Shown one piece after another: positions 1 to 7,678 of a stretch of 21,656 nt of DNA. The DNA lies in NCBI GenBank assembly GCA_903826715.1, contig CAIKFN010000065.1, positions 1 through 21,656 of the forward strand. The letters are read 5' to 3'. Made by a program: the position numbers and the translations under genes. The notes beneath the pieces were generated by a model that searched no databases, was not told the DNA's origin, and was given only the letters and a program-made list of their open reading frames with translations. The DNA comes from an uncultured Actinomycetes bacterium (GTDB lineage: Bacteria; Actinomycetota; Acidimicrobiia; Acidimicrobiales; RAAP-2). Each line of letters starts with the position of its first letter. The first letter of the stretch is position 1.

Positions 1-88
1 CCCGTGCGACGGCCGTTCGTGAATCGAGTCAGGGGCGGAAGCCAGCAGCTCTCAGCGGATTGTGCCGGGTGCCACGGATCGCCTGACC
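1..88 (+). ncRNA. ffs: Bacterial small signal recognition particle RNA (4.5S type)
   Basis: RNA scaffold of the signal recognition particle. It binds Ffh and FtsY to deliver nascent membrane proteins to the membrane. The domain IV core is visible: CAGG at 30-33, a 3-bp helix GGC/GCC closing a GGAA tetraloop at 37-40, then AGCAG at 44-48, which together form the Ffh-binding symmetric and asymmetric loops. GAG 26-28 pairs with CTC 49-51, GGC 11-13 with GCC 64-66, and CCGTG 2-6 with CACGG 73-77, giving the long hairpin. The 5' end may lie a few bases outside the window and the 3' end is approximate. It lies directly upstream of dnaX, a position SRP RNA also holds in other bacteria such as Bacillus. 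Confidence 0.9.
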
Positions 89-123
89 ACTGCTTTGGAC
101 CTCGGAGTGTTACGCGGCACAGT

Positions 124-129
124 TAGCAT
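124..129 (+). promoter_or_regulatory. Putative -10 box of dnaX (leaderless)
   Basis: TAGCAT ends 6 bases before the ATG at 136, the same layout as at many other starts in this window. It would place +1 on the A of ATG. No Shine-Dalgarno sequence is seen. Confidence 0.55.
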
Positions 130-135
130 GCTTGC

Positions 136-1800
136 ATGGCTCAATCAACACCGACCCCGACATCGCTCGATGGGGTCACCTCACTCTATAGGCGTTTTCG
201 GCCAAATCGATTTGCAGAACTGCGTGGGCAAGACCACGTTGTTCGAGCATTACAGGGTGCGGTAAAGAATGATCGTGTTTCACACGCTTACCTTTTCTCT
301 GGTCCACGTGGAACGGGAAAAACTACAACTGCAAGAATTCTCGCGAAGGCTCTCAACTGTGAAAATCCGGTTGAGGGTGATGCGTGTGACAAGTGCGCGA
401 GCTGCATTGCAATTACAAGAGGATCTTCGCTCGATGTAACTGAGCTTGACGCAGCTTCGAATAATGGTGTCGATGACATTCGTGAAATTACTGCTGGAGC
501 TTGGCACGGGACTCCAGGACGCTGGAAGGTATACATCTTCGACGAAGTTCACCAGCTCACCAAGGCCGCTGCCGCTGCGCTGCTGAAAACCCTCGAAGAG
601 CCACCTTCACACGTTGTTTTTGTTCTCGCAACGACTGATCCTCACAAGGTATTGCCGACTATTCGATCTCGTACGCAGCACCTCGAGTTTCGCCTCATTG
701 GCGGCGAAACGCTCAGTTCGTTACTGCATGATGTTGAGAAAGCTGCGGGACTAAAAGTTGATGACTCAACAATTGACGCCGCTGTTCGCCTCGCTCGTGG
801 CTCAGCCCGTGATGCACTCAGCGCGCTTGATCAGCTCATCGCTACGGGTTCAGTAAATGATTCACAACCGGTCTTTGAAGAAATGTTTGGTGCATTGGCA
901 TCAAACGATGCAGTCGCAGCACTGAAGGCACTCGCCGTTCTGACACGTGAGGGATGGGACCCAGAACAACTTGCAGAAAGTTTTGCCGCAGAAATTCGTC
1001 AAGTATTTTTGCTACTGGCGGCTCCCGAAGTTGCTGACGCTGTTGACGCAGAACGTGAACGCTTAAGTGTCTGGGGATCAAAACTTGGTCTTGCCCGCAC
1101 AGTTCGAGTTCTTGAAACGCTTGGTAAGGCAATGCGTGAAATGAAGAGTGCGCCTGAGAAGATTGTGATGCTTGAAATCGCTTTGGTGCGACTTGTTAAA
1201 CCAGAGCTTGATATATCAGTTGAGGCACTGGCTGAACGGGTCGAAAAACTTGAATATGGAGCACCTCGTAATGCACCAGTTTCGCCACCAGCCCCTGTAC
1301 CGCTGCTGAGGCCGATTGGTTCTACAACAAAGTCGGCACCAATTGTTGTTCCGGAGCCAGTTCTAGAAAAAGTTGAGAAAGTTGTCGAAGAAAAACTTGA
1401 ACTTAATTTGTCTGATGTCGCCGAGAGATTTACACAACGAGTAGTTCCGCGTACTGCACGCTCAGCACAGCTTCTTCTTAGTGATGCACAAGTAGTTGCG
1501 CTCGATGGTTACCGGCTGACCATTGCACTTCCTTCTGAAGAAATGCGTGCAAACACCGAACACATTGCCCAAGGACTTCGCAGTGCAATGGATCATGAAT
1601 TCAAGACAACATTCCAAATTGACTGGATTGTTGACGTGAACGTCGCAAAATCAGCTCCGACCCCTGAGCCAGTTGATGCCAAGAAAAAAACTCAAATTCA
1701 GTCAGACGAATACGAACCACCAGGTGACGCAGTTGTTGTTGATTCAGTACCCGGCCATCTCATCAGCGAGATGTTCCCAGGTGCTGAGGAGATTTCGTGA
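136..1800 (+). CDS. dnaX: DNA polymerase III subunit gamma/tau
   Basis: Clamp-loader ATPase subunit of the replicative DNA polymerase III holoenzyme; it helps load the sliding clamp and links polymerase cores. At 554 aa it has an N-terminal AAA+ module: Walker A GPRGTGKT at 56-63, a zinc module with Cys75, Cys84, Cys87 and Cys90, Walker B ending FDEVH at about 135-139, sensor 1 ATTDPHK near 166-171, and a GSARDALS sensor 2 motif. A proline- and valine-rich linker follows at about 375-420, then a tau-like C-terminal domain. The ATG at 136 is chosen because the family's opening motif (SLYRRFRP) lies just after it and a TAnnnT box sits 6 bases upstream. The gene overlaps recR by 4 bases. An A7 run near the 3' end is not in good phase for programmed slippage. 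Confidence 0.97.
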   Translation: MAQSTPTPTSLDGVTSLYRRFRPNRFAELRGQDHVVRALQGAVKNDRVSHAYLFSGPRGTGKTTTARILAKALNCENPVEGDACDKCASCIAITRGSSLDVTELDAASNNGVDDIREITAGAWHGTPGRWKVYIFDEVHQLTKAAAAALLKTLEEPPSHVVFVLATTDPHKVLPTIRSRTQHLEFRLIGGETLSSLLHDVEKAAGLKVDDSTIDAAVRLARGSARDALSALDQLIATGSVNDSQPVFEEMFGALASNDAVAALKALAVLTREGWDPEQLAESFAAEIRQVFLLLAAPEVADAVDAERERLSVWGSKLGLARTVRVLETLGKAMREMKSAPEKIVMLEIALVRLVKPELDISVEALAERVEKLEYGAPRNAPVSPPAPVPLLRPIGSTTKSAPIVVPEPVLEKVEKVVEEKLELNLSDVAERFTQRVVPRTARSAQLLLSDAQVVALDGYRLTIALPSEEMRANTEHIAQGLRSAMDHEFKTTFQIDWIVDVNVAKSAPTPEPVDAKKKTQIQSDEYEPPGDAVVVDSVPGHLISEMFPGAEEIS

Positions 1801-2399
1801 ATTACCCTCCCGCTCTGCAGTCGGTTGTTGATGAACTAGGAAGGTTCCCAGGAGTTGGGCCTAAGTCTGCTCAGCGAATCGCCTTTTGGATGATGCGACA
1901 ACCAGCTGAAGATGTTGCACGTCTGTCTAGAGCACTTGATGAAATGAAAACAAAACTTTCATTTTGTGAGCGCTGCTGCAATATTGCTGAAACCGGCGGA
2001 CTGTGCGAAGTGTGCAGTGACGACCGTAGAGACCAGACAGTTATTTGTGTTGTTGAAAGCCCACCCGATGTTGTTGCTGTTGAACGTTCTGGTGCTTTTC
2101 GTGGCACGTATCACGTACTACACGGTGTACTTAATCCACTTGAAGGCGTGTCGCCAGATCGACTTCGCATCCAAGAACTTGTTCGCAGACTTAACGAACC
2201 GGTGAAGGAAGTCATCTTGTGCTTCAACTCAAACGTTGAAGGTGAAGCAACCGCTATGTACTTAAGTCGTTTGCTGCAGTTACCGGGATTAGTTGTTTCC
2301 CAACCCGCTAGTGGGCTACCGGTAGGTGGCGACTTGGAATTTGCCGATGACATCACACTCGGTCGCGCTATTGATGGCCGCCGAATACTTAAAGACTAA
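1797..2399 (+). CDS. recR: Recombination mediator protein RecR
   Basis: Recombinational repair protein that acts with RecF and RecO to load RecA at gaps. At 200 aa it has the usual family length. Visible parts are the N-terminal helix-hairpin-helix (LGRFPGVGPKSAQRIAF, about 14-30), a four-Cys zinc finger (Cys57, Cys60, Cys70, Cys73), and a Toprim domain starting at about residue 81 (VICVVESP). The GTG start at 1797 overlaps the dnaX stop in a GTGA junction and has a strong Shine-Dalgarno GAGGAGA at 1786-1792, so translation is probably coupled to dnaX. The ybaB/ebfC gene that commonly sits between dnaX and recR is absent. The 3' end overlaps the convergent uppP by 4 bases. Confidence 0.97.
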   Translation: MNYPPALQSVVDELGRFPGVGPKSAQRIAFWMMRQPAEDVARLSRALDEMKTKLSFCERCCNIAETGGLCEVCSDDRRDQTVICVVESPPDVVAVERSGAFRGTYHVLHGVLNPLEGVSPDRLRIQELVRRLNEPVKEVILCFNSNVEGEATAMYLSRLLQLPGLVVSQPASGLPVGGDLEFADDITLGRAIDGRRILKD

Positions 2400-3316
2400 G
2401 CAAAGCGAATAACGCAGAGCAGTCCAACGATGATGCTGTAGACACCGAATGGGATCAAGTTTTTTGCTGCAAACCACTTAGTCAAGAAGCGCACCGAGAA
2501 GTACGCAGCGAACATTGCAAAAATTGCACCAATAAGTGTCTGCATGCGAACACCGTCACCAAGGTGTCCCATTAGGGATGGGAGCTTGTAGAGCCCAGCC
2601 GCCAGGATGACTGGCGTAGCTAACAAGAATGAAAAATTAGCTGCGTCCTCGTGACTGAGATCACCAAGTAAGCCAGCAACGATTGTCACGCCACTTCGTG
2701 AAATTCCTGCGAAGAGTGCAAGAATCTGTGCAGAGCCAATCACCAAGGCATTTTTACTGCTTAGATTTTCTAACTTTCGCACTTGAACATGCTTGCCTCG
2801 AGTTCGCACCATTCGCTCAGCGACGATCAGAATTATTCCATTCAGGGTAAGGAACCCTGCGGCGGCAAGAGGTTTTGCGAAAAGAACCCGCAGTTCTTTC
2901 TCGAGTAGTAGTCCAACAACACCTACTGGAATGCTGCCAATCAAAATTATGAAAAGACGTCGGTAGTTCCTGTCAATTTCAGCATCATTAATTCGCCATA
3001 GCGAAGAGATACCGCTTGTGCGCGATTTCTTCAGTTGACGGCCGAGCCCCATAAAGAGGGTGAACCAGGTTGAGCGGTAGTACGCAAGTAGTCCAAGCGC
3101 TGTTCCAACGTGCAGACCAACTAAGAAGGTAAGAAAAAATGACTGGCGCTGCGCTTGGCTACTCACTAGGTTGTGCCAGCCAAGAAGTGCTGGCAAAAGA
3201 ACTCCGTGCCCGAGACTGGAAATAGGAAAGAGCTCGGTGACTCCTTGGAGCAACCCCATGATGATTGCTTGAAAGTACGAAAGGGTTGGAGCCAGGACCA
3301 AATGTGCAGTTGTCAT
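2396..3316 (-). CDS. uppP: Undecaprenyl-diphosphatase (UppP/BacA family)
   Basis: Integral membrane phosphatase that converts undecaprenyl diphosphate to the monophosphate carrier used for peptidoglycan and other envelope polymers. Loss or excess alters bacitracin sensitivity in other bacteria. The 306-aa protein carries the first catalytic motif (LLQGVTELFPISSLGH, residues 22-37, with Gln24, Glu28 and His37) and the second motif as ISRSGVT near residue 205. The usual PGTSRSG begins here with AG. Several hydrophobic segments span the rest. It is somewhat longer than typical 265-280 aa members because of an insertion around the basic RQLKKSRTSG loop. A TAGCGT box 6 bases upstream of the ATG suggests a leaderless transcript. 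It diverges from the SixA-like gene. Confidence 0.93.
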   Translation of the reverse strand: MTTAHLVLAPTLSYFQAIIMGLLQGVTELFPISSLGHGVLLPALLGWHNLVSSQAQRQSFFLTFLVGLHVGTALGLLAYYRSTWFTLFMGLGRQLKKSRTSGISSLWRINDAEIDRNYRRLFIILIGSIPVGVVGLLLEKELRVLFAKPLAAAGFLTLNGIILIVAERMVRTRGKHVQVRKLENLSSKNALVIGSAQILALFAGISRSGVTIVAGLLGDLSHEDAANFSFLLATPVILAAGLYKLPSLMGHLGDGVRMQTLIGAIFAMFAAYFSVRFLTKWFAAKNLIPFGVYSIIVGLLCVIRFA

Positions 3317-3322
3317 ACCTCA

Positions 3323-3328
3323 ACGCTA
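3323..3328 (-). promoter_or_regulatory. Putative -10 box of uppP (leaderless)
   Basis: On the minus strand the hexamer reads TAGCGT and ends 6 bases before the uppP ATG at 3316. It shares a 32-base intergenic region with the start of the divergent phosphatase gene. Confidence 0.55.
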
Positions 3329-3336
3329 AACCACGC

Positions 3337-3342
3337 AAGACT
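3337..3342 (+). promoter_or_regulatory. Weak -10-like box of the SixA-like gene
   Basis: AAGACT ends 6 bases before the ATG at 3349. It keeps the second A and last T of TAnnnT but lacks the first T, so it is only a tentative call based on its position. Confidence 0.25.
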
Positions 3343-3348
3343 TAGAAG

Positions 3349-3861
3349 ATGCGTTATTTAACCATCGTTCGTCACTGTGAATCCTCACCGGCAAAAGCTG
3401 GACAGAGTGACTACGAACGTATCCTCAGCATCAAAGGCAAAAATCAGGCGGGGCAGTTACATTCTTGGGCGACAGACCCACAGCAGCTTGGTAAGTATGG
3501 CCCTACGACTGCTCTCGTTAGTGCAGCTGCACGGACTAGAGAAACGTTCAGGCGAGCTTTTGAAGGCACATCGTTTGTAAAGACGGTGCACTTTTCAGAA
3601 CTTATTTATAACGGCAAGAGGAATGTTTCCGCAGAAGACGTCTTAATTGACATTGCGGCAATTGATCCGGTCGTGACTTCGTTACTTCTCGTCGCACACA
3701 ATCCAAGCGTGCACGAACTTATTTTTAGTCTCACAAAAGAACTACCGGAAGTACTAAAAGGGGAATACCCCCTAGGTGGCGCGTTTGTTTTAGCGATTCC
3801 AGATAATCAACAAATTGGGCTTGCCCAGTATGAACTAATTGACAGTTTTATTCCTGATTAA
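3349..3861 (+). CDS. SixA-like histidine phosphatase
   Basis: Member of the histidine phosphatase (phosphoglycerate mutase-like) superfamily, small SixA-type branch. The catalytic N-terminal motif is VRHCESS (Arg8, His9). A second arginine lies in SAARTRET (Arg62) and the second catalytic histidine in VAHNPS (His117). Glu84 in FSELIY is a candidate acid. At 170 aa it matches SixA (about 160-170). The residue after the catalytic His is Cys, where Gly (RHG) or Ala is usual. SixA dephosphorylates phosphohistidine in E. coli, but related actinobacterial proteins have unknown substrates, so the target here is open. No Shine-Dalgarno sequence is visible. The 3' end overlaps the convergent thiolase gene by 4 bases. 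Confidence 0.85.
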   Translation: MRYLTIVRHCESSPAKAGQSDYERILSIKGKNQAGQLHSWATDPQQLGKYGPTTALVSAAARTRETFRRAFEGTSFVKTVHFSELIYNGKRNVSAEDVLIDIAAIDPVVTSLLLVAHNPSVHELIFSLTKELPEVLKGEYPLGGAFVLAIPDNQQIGLAQYELIDSFIPD

Positions 3862-5036
3862 AGAGAACGAAGGATTGCAGCGTCACCTTGACCACCACCA
3901 CCACAAAGAGCAACGGCAGCAGTTCCACCACCACGACGCTTAAGTTCGAGCAGCGCAGTAAGTGCAAGGCGTGTACCAGACATTCCAACTGGGTGACCAA
4001 GTGCAATCGCTCCACCGTTTACGTTGATCTTGTTCTCATCAATGCCGAGTTCGTCAGCTGAAGAAAGTCCAACCGCTGCGAATGCTTCGTTGATTTCGAA
4101 GAGGTCAATACCCTTCACATCAAGTGAAGCCTTTGCTGCTGCCTTTTCGATTGCACGAGCTGGCTGGTTCAGGAGTGATGCATCCGGTCCAGCTACTTGG
4201 CCGTAGCTGACAATCTCACCAATAGGAGTGAGACCTAACTGGGCACAACGCTCAGCAGACATAACAATCACTGCAGCACCACCGTCAGAAATCTGTGATG
4301 CGTTTCCAGCGGTGATGGTTCCTTCTTTGTCGAACGCTGGTCGAAGACTACTTAGTGACTCGAGAGTTGTTTCAATGCGAACACCTTCGTCGGTTTCAAC
4401 GATTACTGGATCACCCTTGCGTTGAGGAATTGAAACGCCAACAATTTCCTCAGCAAACTTTCCAGAAGCAATCGCAGCAGCTGCGAGTGCGTGACTTCGT
4501 GCAGAAAATTCGTCTTGACGCGCACGTGTGATTCGTCCGTTGTTATAACGCTCAGTTCCAAGACCCATTGCACAGTTGTCAAAGGCGCAGGTAAGTCCGT
4601 CGAACATCATTGAGTCAATTACTTTTTGGTCACCAATTCGATATCCTGCGCGTGCACCTGGAAGAAGGTAAGGAGCATTCGTCATTGATTCCATTCCACC
4701 GGCGATCACAATCTCTGCTTCACCAGCACGAATCATGAGGTCAGCCATGTAGATGGTTTGAAGACCTGAAAGGCAAACCTTGTTGATGGTTGTTGCATTG
4801 ACGCTCATTGGAATGCCAGCCTTCACTGCTGCTTGACGTGCAGTGATTTGTCCTTGACCAGCACCAATTACTTGTCCCATCAGCACAGCTTCAACGAGCG
4901 AAGGATCAAGTCCAGCTTTGTCGAGCGCTCCCTTGATCGCGAAGCCACCAAGTTCTTGCGCGCTGAGTGTAGAAAAAACACCAGACAATTTTCCAATAGC
5001 AGTACGGCTACCGGCGACGATCACACTGCGGGACAT
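3858..5036 (-). CDS. Acetyl-CoA C-acetyltransferase (thiolase)
   Basis: Biosynthetic-type thiolase condensing two acetyl-CoA to acetoacetyl-CoA (reversible), the entry step of the ethylmalonyl-CoA route and of hydroxybutyrate metabolism. At 392 aa the catalytic residues fall at the canonical places: Cys88 in NKVCLSG, His348 in GHPVGMSG and Cys378 in CGGGGQG. The start is set at 5036 because an AAGGAG Shine-Dalgarno lies 5 bases upstream and the protein then begins MSRSVIVAGSRTAIGK, as in the family. A longer frame reaching 5159 would add 41 unrelated residues and run into the upstream exporter gene. It lies 50 bases downstream of the LysE gene on the same strand. Context with ccrA, ecm and hbd favours a PhaA role over beta-oxidation, but this is inference. 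Confidence 0.95.
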   Translation of the reverse strand: MSRSVIVAGSRTAIGKLSGVFSTLSAQELGGFAIKGALDKAGLDPSLVEAVLMGQVIGAGQGQITARQAAVKAGIPMSVNATTINKVCLSGLQTIYMADLMIRAGEAEIVIAGGMESMTNAPYLLPGARAGYRIGDQKVIDSMMFDGLTCAFDNCAMGLGTERYNNGRITRARQDEFSARSHALAAAAIASGKFAEEIVGVSIPQRKGDPVIVETDEGVRIETTLESLSSLRPAFDKEGTITAGNASQISDGGAAVIVMSAERCAQLGLTPIGEIVSYGQVAGPDASLLNQPARAIEKAAAKASLDVKGIDLFEINEAFAAVGLSSADELGIDENKINVNGGAIALGHPVGMSGTRLALTALLELKRRGGGTAAVALCGGGGQGDAAILRSL

Positions 5037-5041
5037 ATGAG

Positions 5042-5047
5042 CTCCTT
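5042..5047 (-). promoter_or_regulatory. Shine-Dalgarno site deciding the thiolase start
   Basis: The minus strand reads AAGGAG, 5 bases before the ATG at 5036. It is one of the few clear ribosome binding sites in a window dominated by leaderless starts. A TATCGT box at 5062-5067 on the same strand is a weak candidate -10. Confidence 0.75.
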
Positions 5048-5086
5048 CTAGAGATACATAAACGATAGACGTTTCTTCGATAGGGG

Positions 5087-5719
5087 TTACCGAGGAGTAG
5101 TAAACAGCAAAACAAAGGCTAATGCCAGTAGCCCGGCCGCTGAAATTCCAGTCAGCCAACGGCGCACACGTGGTCTTGCCAAAATGACTGACGCTTTATC
5201 AATGGTCGCGACAAGGCTGAAGTACCAGGTCGTAGAAACGAGTGACTGTATCGCCACGAGTGTCATGATCCCGATACCGAGATTGAAATTCTTGGGCACA
5301 AAGAGAGGGATGAACGCCACAGCAAAAACTGCAGCTTTGACATTCGTCAAATTCGTCAGCAGCCCTAAACGAAATGCCGCGATCGACGTCACACTTGCCT
5401 TGCCGTTGTAATCAAATTTCCCAAAATCGTTTCGAAGTTCAAACAACGTTTGAATTGAGAGAAAACTTAAATACGCAACACCCGTGAATTTAAGAAGGTT
5501 GAATGCAAGATGAGAGTGAGCAAACACCGCACTAAGCCCCACCGAGGAAAGTCCACCCCAAATTATGAGACCGGTGGTGTTACCGAGCACCGAAAGATAG
5601 GCGCACTTTGAGCCGCCAACGATTGTCTGACGAAGAATCATCGCAACTCCCTGTCCGGGGACCATGGCTAGAAATAGCGCCGTTAGGGCAAATCCAGGGA
5701 TTACGTGGAGCATTGACAT
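5087..5719 (-). CDS. LysE/RhtB family amino-acid exporter
   Basis: Inner-membrane protein of the LysE/RhtB family, whose members export amino acids or derivatives. The 210-aa length is standard. It opens with a hydrophobic helix (FALTALFLAMVPGQG, about 10-24; the MVPGQG matches the family's usual VPGP motif with Gln in place of Pro). A GG turn follows at about residue 35, and about five further hydrophobic segments include the last at 190-207. The substrate cannot be read from the sequence. The first ATG at 5719 is preferred over the one two codons later because a TAGGAT box ends 6 bases upstream. The gene diverges from ccrA. Confidence 0.87.
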   Translation of the reverse strand: MSMLHVIPGFALTALFLAMVPGQGVAMILRQTIVGGSKCAYLSVLGNTTGLIIWGGLSSVGLSAVFAHSHLAFNLLKFTGVAYLSFLSIQTLFELRNDFGKFDYNGKASVTSIAAFRLGLLTNLTNVKAAVFAVAFIPLFVPKNFNLGIGIMTLVAIQSLVSTTWYFSLVATIDKASVILARPRVRRWLTGISAAGLLALAFVLLFTTPR

Positions 5720-5725
5720 CGCAAA

Positions 5726-5731
5726 ATCCTA
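5726..5731 (-). promoter_or_regulatory. Putative -10 box of the LysE-family gene (leaderless)
   Basis: The minus strand reads TAGGAT, ending 6 bases before the ATG at 5719. It is back to back with the ccrA -10 box, with 46 bases between the two hexamers. Confidence 0.55.
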
Positions 5732-5777
5732 CGCACAATTGGCAAGTCCACCGGTCGGTCCTCCGGTGCTTCGCCAC

Positions 5778-5783
5778 TATTCT
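5778..5783 (+). promoter_or_regulatory. Putative -10 box of ccrA (leaderless)
   Basis: TATTCT ends 6 bases before the ATG at 5790, which supports that start over an upstream in-frame ATG at 5664. Confidence 0.55.
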
Positions 5784-5789
5784 TTTGCA

Positions 5790-7133
5790 ATGAGTGAAAT
5801 CCTTGAAGCAGTTACGGCCGGGGCATCAGGCGAAGTACTCGCTGACACGCCACTTCCAGCAACCACCCGTGCAGTTTTTGTGCGTCGCGACGAGCAGAAC
5901 ATGTTTGACGGCCTTGCCAGTAAAGACAAAGATCCTCGAAAGAGCATTCACGTTGGTGAAGTTGCACTTCCTGAACTTGCACCGGATGAAGTCTTCATTG
6001 CGGTGATGGCATCGTCAATCAACTTCAACACTGTGTGGACAAGTATTTTTGAGCCCGTTTCTACTTTCGGATTTCTCGATCGACTCGGGAAAGAATCAAT
6101 TTGGGGCAAGCGCCACGCGCTTGACTACCACGTTGTTGGTTCTGACGCTTCGGGTGTAATCATCAGAAAAGGATCAGCTGTAAGAAACTGGAACATTGGT
6201 GATGAAGTCACTGTTCACTGTAACCACCTCGACGACCAAGACCCAAGTTCACACGATGACTCAATGCTCGCAACCAACCAACGCATCTGGGGATTCGAAA
6301 CAAACTTTGGTGGTCTTGCAGACATCTCGGTTGTTAAAGCAAATCAGTTGATGCCAAAGCCCACGCACTTGACCTGGGAAGAAGCTGCAGTAAATGCGCT
6401 TTGTAACTCCACTTCATATCGAATGCTGGTTTCACGCAATGGAGCTCCTGTTACTCAAGGTGAGAAGGTTCTCATTTGGGGGGCATCAGGCGGAATTGGG
6501 TCATTTGCCGTTCAGCATGTCCTGAATTCTGGTGGAACTCCAATTGCTGTTGTTTCGAGCGAGAACAAAGTTCAAACGATGAAAGAACTTGGCTGTGAGC
6601 ACGTCATCAACCGTGCTGAAAAGAACTACAAGTTCTGGAAGGACGAGCACACTCAAGATGAATCTGAGTGGCGCCGTCTAGGAAAAGACATTCGTTCTCT
6701 AGTGGGCGATGATCCTGACATTGTCTTCGAGCACCCGGGCCGCTCAACTATGGGGGCCAGTGTCTTTGTTACAAAGCGCGCTGGAACCATTGTTACGTGT
6801 GCTGCAACTAGTGGATACATGATCGAGTACGACAACCGTCACTTGTGGATGAAACTAAAGACCATCAAGGGATCGCACTTCTCTAACTACCGTGAAGCAT
6901 GGGCCGCCAACCAGACAATCGTGGATGGAAAAGTTGTTCCACCACTTTCTGCAGTTTTCCCACTTGAAGAAGTTGGTGAAGCAGCATACGAAGTCCATCA
7001 CAACCGGCACGAAGGAAAAATAGGTGTGCTTTGTGTTGCTGAGCGCGAGGGACTCGGAATTACTAATCCAGAACTTCGAGCCAAGGTTGGCGAAGATCGG
7101 CTCACTATCTTTCGTCGTCACGACAAGGACTAA
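5790..7133 (+). CDS. ccrA: Crotonyl-CoA carboxylase/reductase
   Basis: Medium-chain dehydrogenase/reductase family enzyme that uses NADPH and CO2 to convert crotonyl-CoA to ethylmalonyl-CoA, the hallmark step of the ethylmalonyl-CoA pathway. It also supplies ethylmalonyl extender units in polyketide producers. The 447-aa length matches Streptomyces CcrA. The CO2-pocket residues known from the Kitasatospora enzyme appear to be kept: Asn80 (INFNTVW), Phe169-Glu170 (WGFETNF) and His363 (KGSHFSNYREAW). This supports a carboxylating reductase rather than a simple acrylyl-CoA reductase. The NADPH-binding loop is GASGGIGSF. The start is set at 5790; the frame runs back to 5664 but would overlap the divergent exporter. 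The epimerase gene follows 2 bases after the stop, so the two are probably one operon. Confidence 0.95.
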   Translation: MSEILEAVTAGASGEVLADTPLPATTRAVFVRRDEQNMFDGLASKDKDPRKSIHVGEVALPELAPDEVFIAVMASSINFNTVWTSIFEPVSTFGFLDRLGKESIWGKRHALDYHVVGSDASGVIIRKGSAVRNWNIGDEVTVHCNHLDDQDPSSHDDSMLATNQRIWGFETNFGGLADISVVKANQLMPKPTHLTWEEAAVNALCNSTSYRMLVSRNGAPVTQGEKVLIWGASGGIGSFAVQHVLNSGGTPIAVVSSENKVQTMKELGCEHVINRAEKNYKFWKDEHTQDESEWRRLGKDIRSLVGDDPDIVFEHPGRSTMGASVFVTKRAGTIVTCAATSGYMIEYDNRHLWMKLKTIKGSHFSNYREAWAANQTIVDGKVVPPLSAVFPLEEVGEAAYEVHHNRHEGKIGVLCVAEREGLGITNPELRAKVGEDRLTIFRRHDKD

Positions 7134-7135
7134 TT

Positions 7136-7546
7136 ATGGAATCACTATTTATTGAAATTGACCACGTCGCTATTGCGGTGCACGACATTGAAGCTGCGAT
7201 CAAGTGGTACGAAGATGTATTCGGTGCAACGGTAGAACACCGTGAAGACGTGAAGTCTGACGGTGTCTACGAAGCACTCGTGAATGTCGCTGAGTCATAC
7301 ATTCAGTTGCTCACACCAACACGTGAAGATTCACCAGTTGCTAAGTACCTTGCAAAGAACGGCGAGGGGTTGCATCACATTGCCTACCGAGTTAAAGACT
7401 GCGCCGAAGCATTAAACGCTGCGAAAGAGTCGGGTTGTCGTGTCATTGATGAGAAGCCTCGTCCAGGATCGAGAAATACGACAGTTGCATTTATTCATCC
7501 GAAAACTTCGTTTGGAACTCTCATTGAACTAGTGGAAGTGAACTAG
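7136..7546 (+). CDS. epi: Methylmalonyl-CoA/ethylmalonyl-CoA epimerase
   Basis: Vicinal oxygen chelate fold enzyme that interconverts the 2S and 2R forms of methylmalonyl-CoA and, in organisms with the ethylmalonyl-CoA pathway, of ethylmalonyl-CoA. At 136 aa it has two beta-alpha-beta-beta-beta modules. The four metal ligands are visible: His10 (DHVAIAV), Gln57 (YIQLL), His81 (LHHIAYRV) and Glu131 (TLIELVE). It begins 2 bases after ccrA and has no promoter-like box of its own, so it is probably co-transcribed. That placement suggests it first handles the CcrA product before the mutase, and perhaps methylmalonyl-CoA from the carboxylase encoded next. Confidence 0.93.
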   Translation: MESLFIEIDHVAIAVHDIEAAIKWYEDVFGATVEHREDVKSDGVYEALVNVAESYIQLLTPTREDSPVAKYLAKNGEGLHHIAYRVKDCAEALNAAKESGCRVIDEKPRPGSRNTTVAFIHPKTSFGTLIELVEVN

Positions 7547-7664
7547 CTCTTTTCTGCAGAAAACTAGATACATATCTACTTCGCAGTAATAAGTGATTAC
7601 CTTATAAATTCGTGCCTCCAGGGCTACTAATTCTCCGAATTGTCATGGCATGGTCGATGTTAGG

Positions 7665-7670
7665 TAGCCT
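7665..7670 (+). promoter_or_regulatory. Putative -10 box of the carboxylase beta gene
   Basis: TAGCCT lies 8 bases before the ATG at 7679 and would place +1 on or next to its A. TTGTCA at 7640-7645 is a possible -35, but the 19-base spacer is long. The rest of the 7547-7664 gap shows no clear gene; it holds a loopless palindrome at 7550-7563. Confidence 0.4.
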
Positions 7671-7678
7671 TGCTTCCT

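Noticed and set aside
1681..1691. A7 run near the 3' end of dnaX as a programmed frameshift site for a gamma form
   Set aside because: The zero-frame codons are AAG AAA AAA ACT, which is not an X-XXY-YYZ heptamer in phase. The site lies about 35 codons from the end, so a shift would remove little.
5037..5159. 41-residue N-terminal extension of the thiolase
   Set aside because: It overlaps the upstream LysE-family gene, does not resemble thiolases, and a good ribosome site marks 5036 as the start.
5664..5789. 42-residue N-terminal extension of CcrA
   Set aside because: It would overlap the divergent exporter's start and its promoter region. The start at 5790 gives the family length and has a TAnnnT box at the standard spacing.
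7550..7563. Palindrome TTTTCTGCAGAAAA after the epimerase gene as a terminator
   Set aside because: It is a perfect palindrome without a loop; folding would leave only about 5 AT-rich pairs, and no T-run follows.
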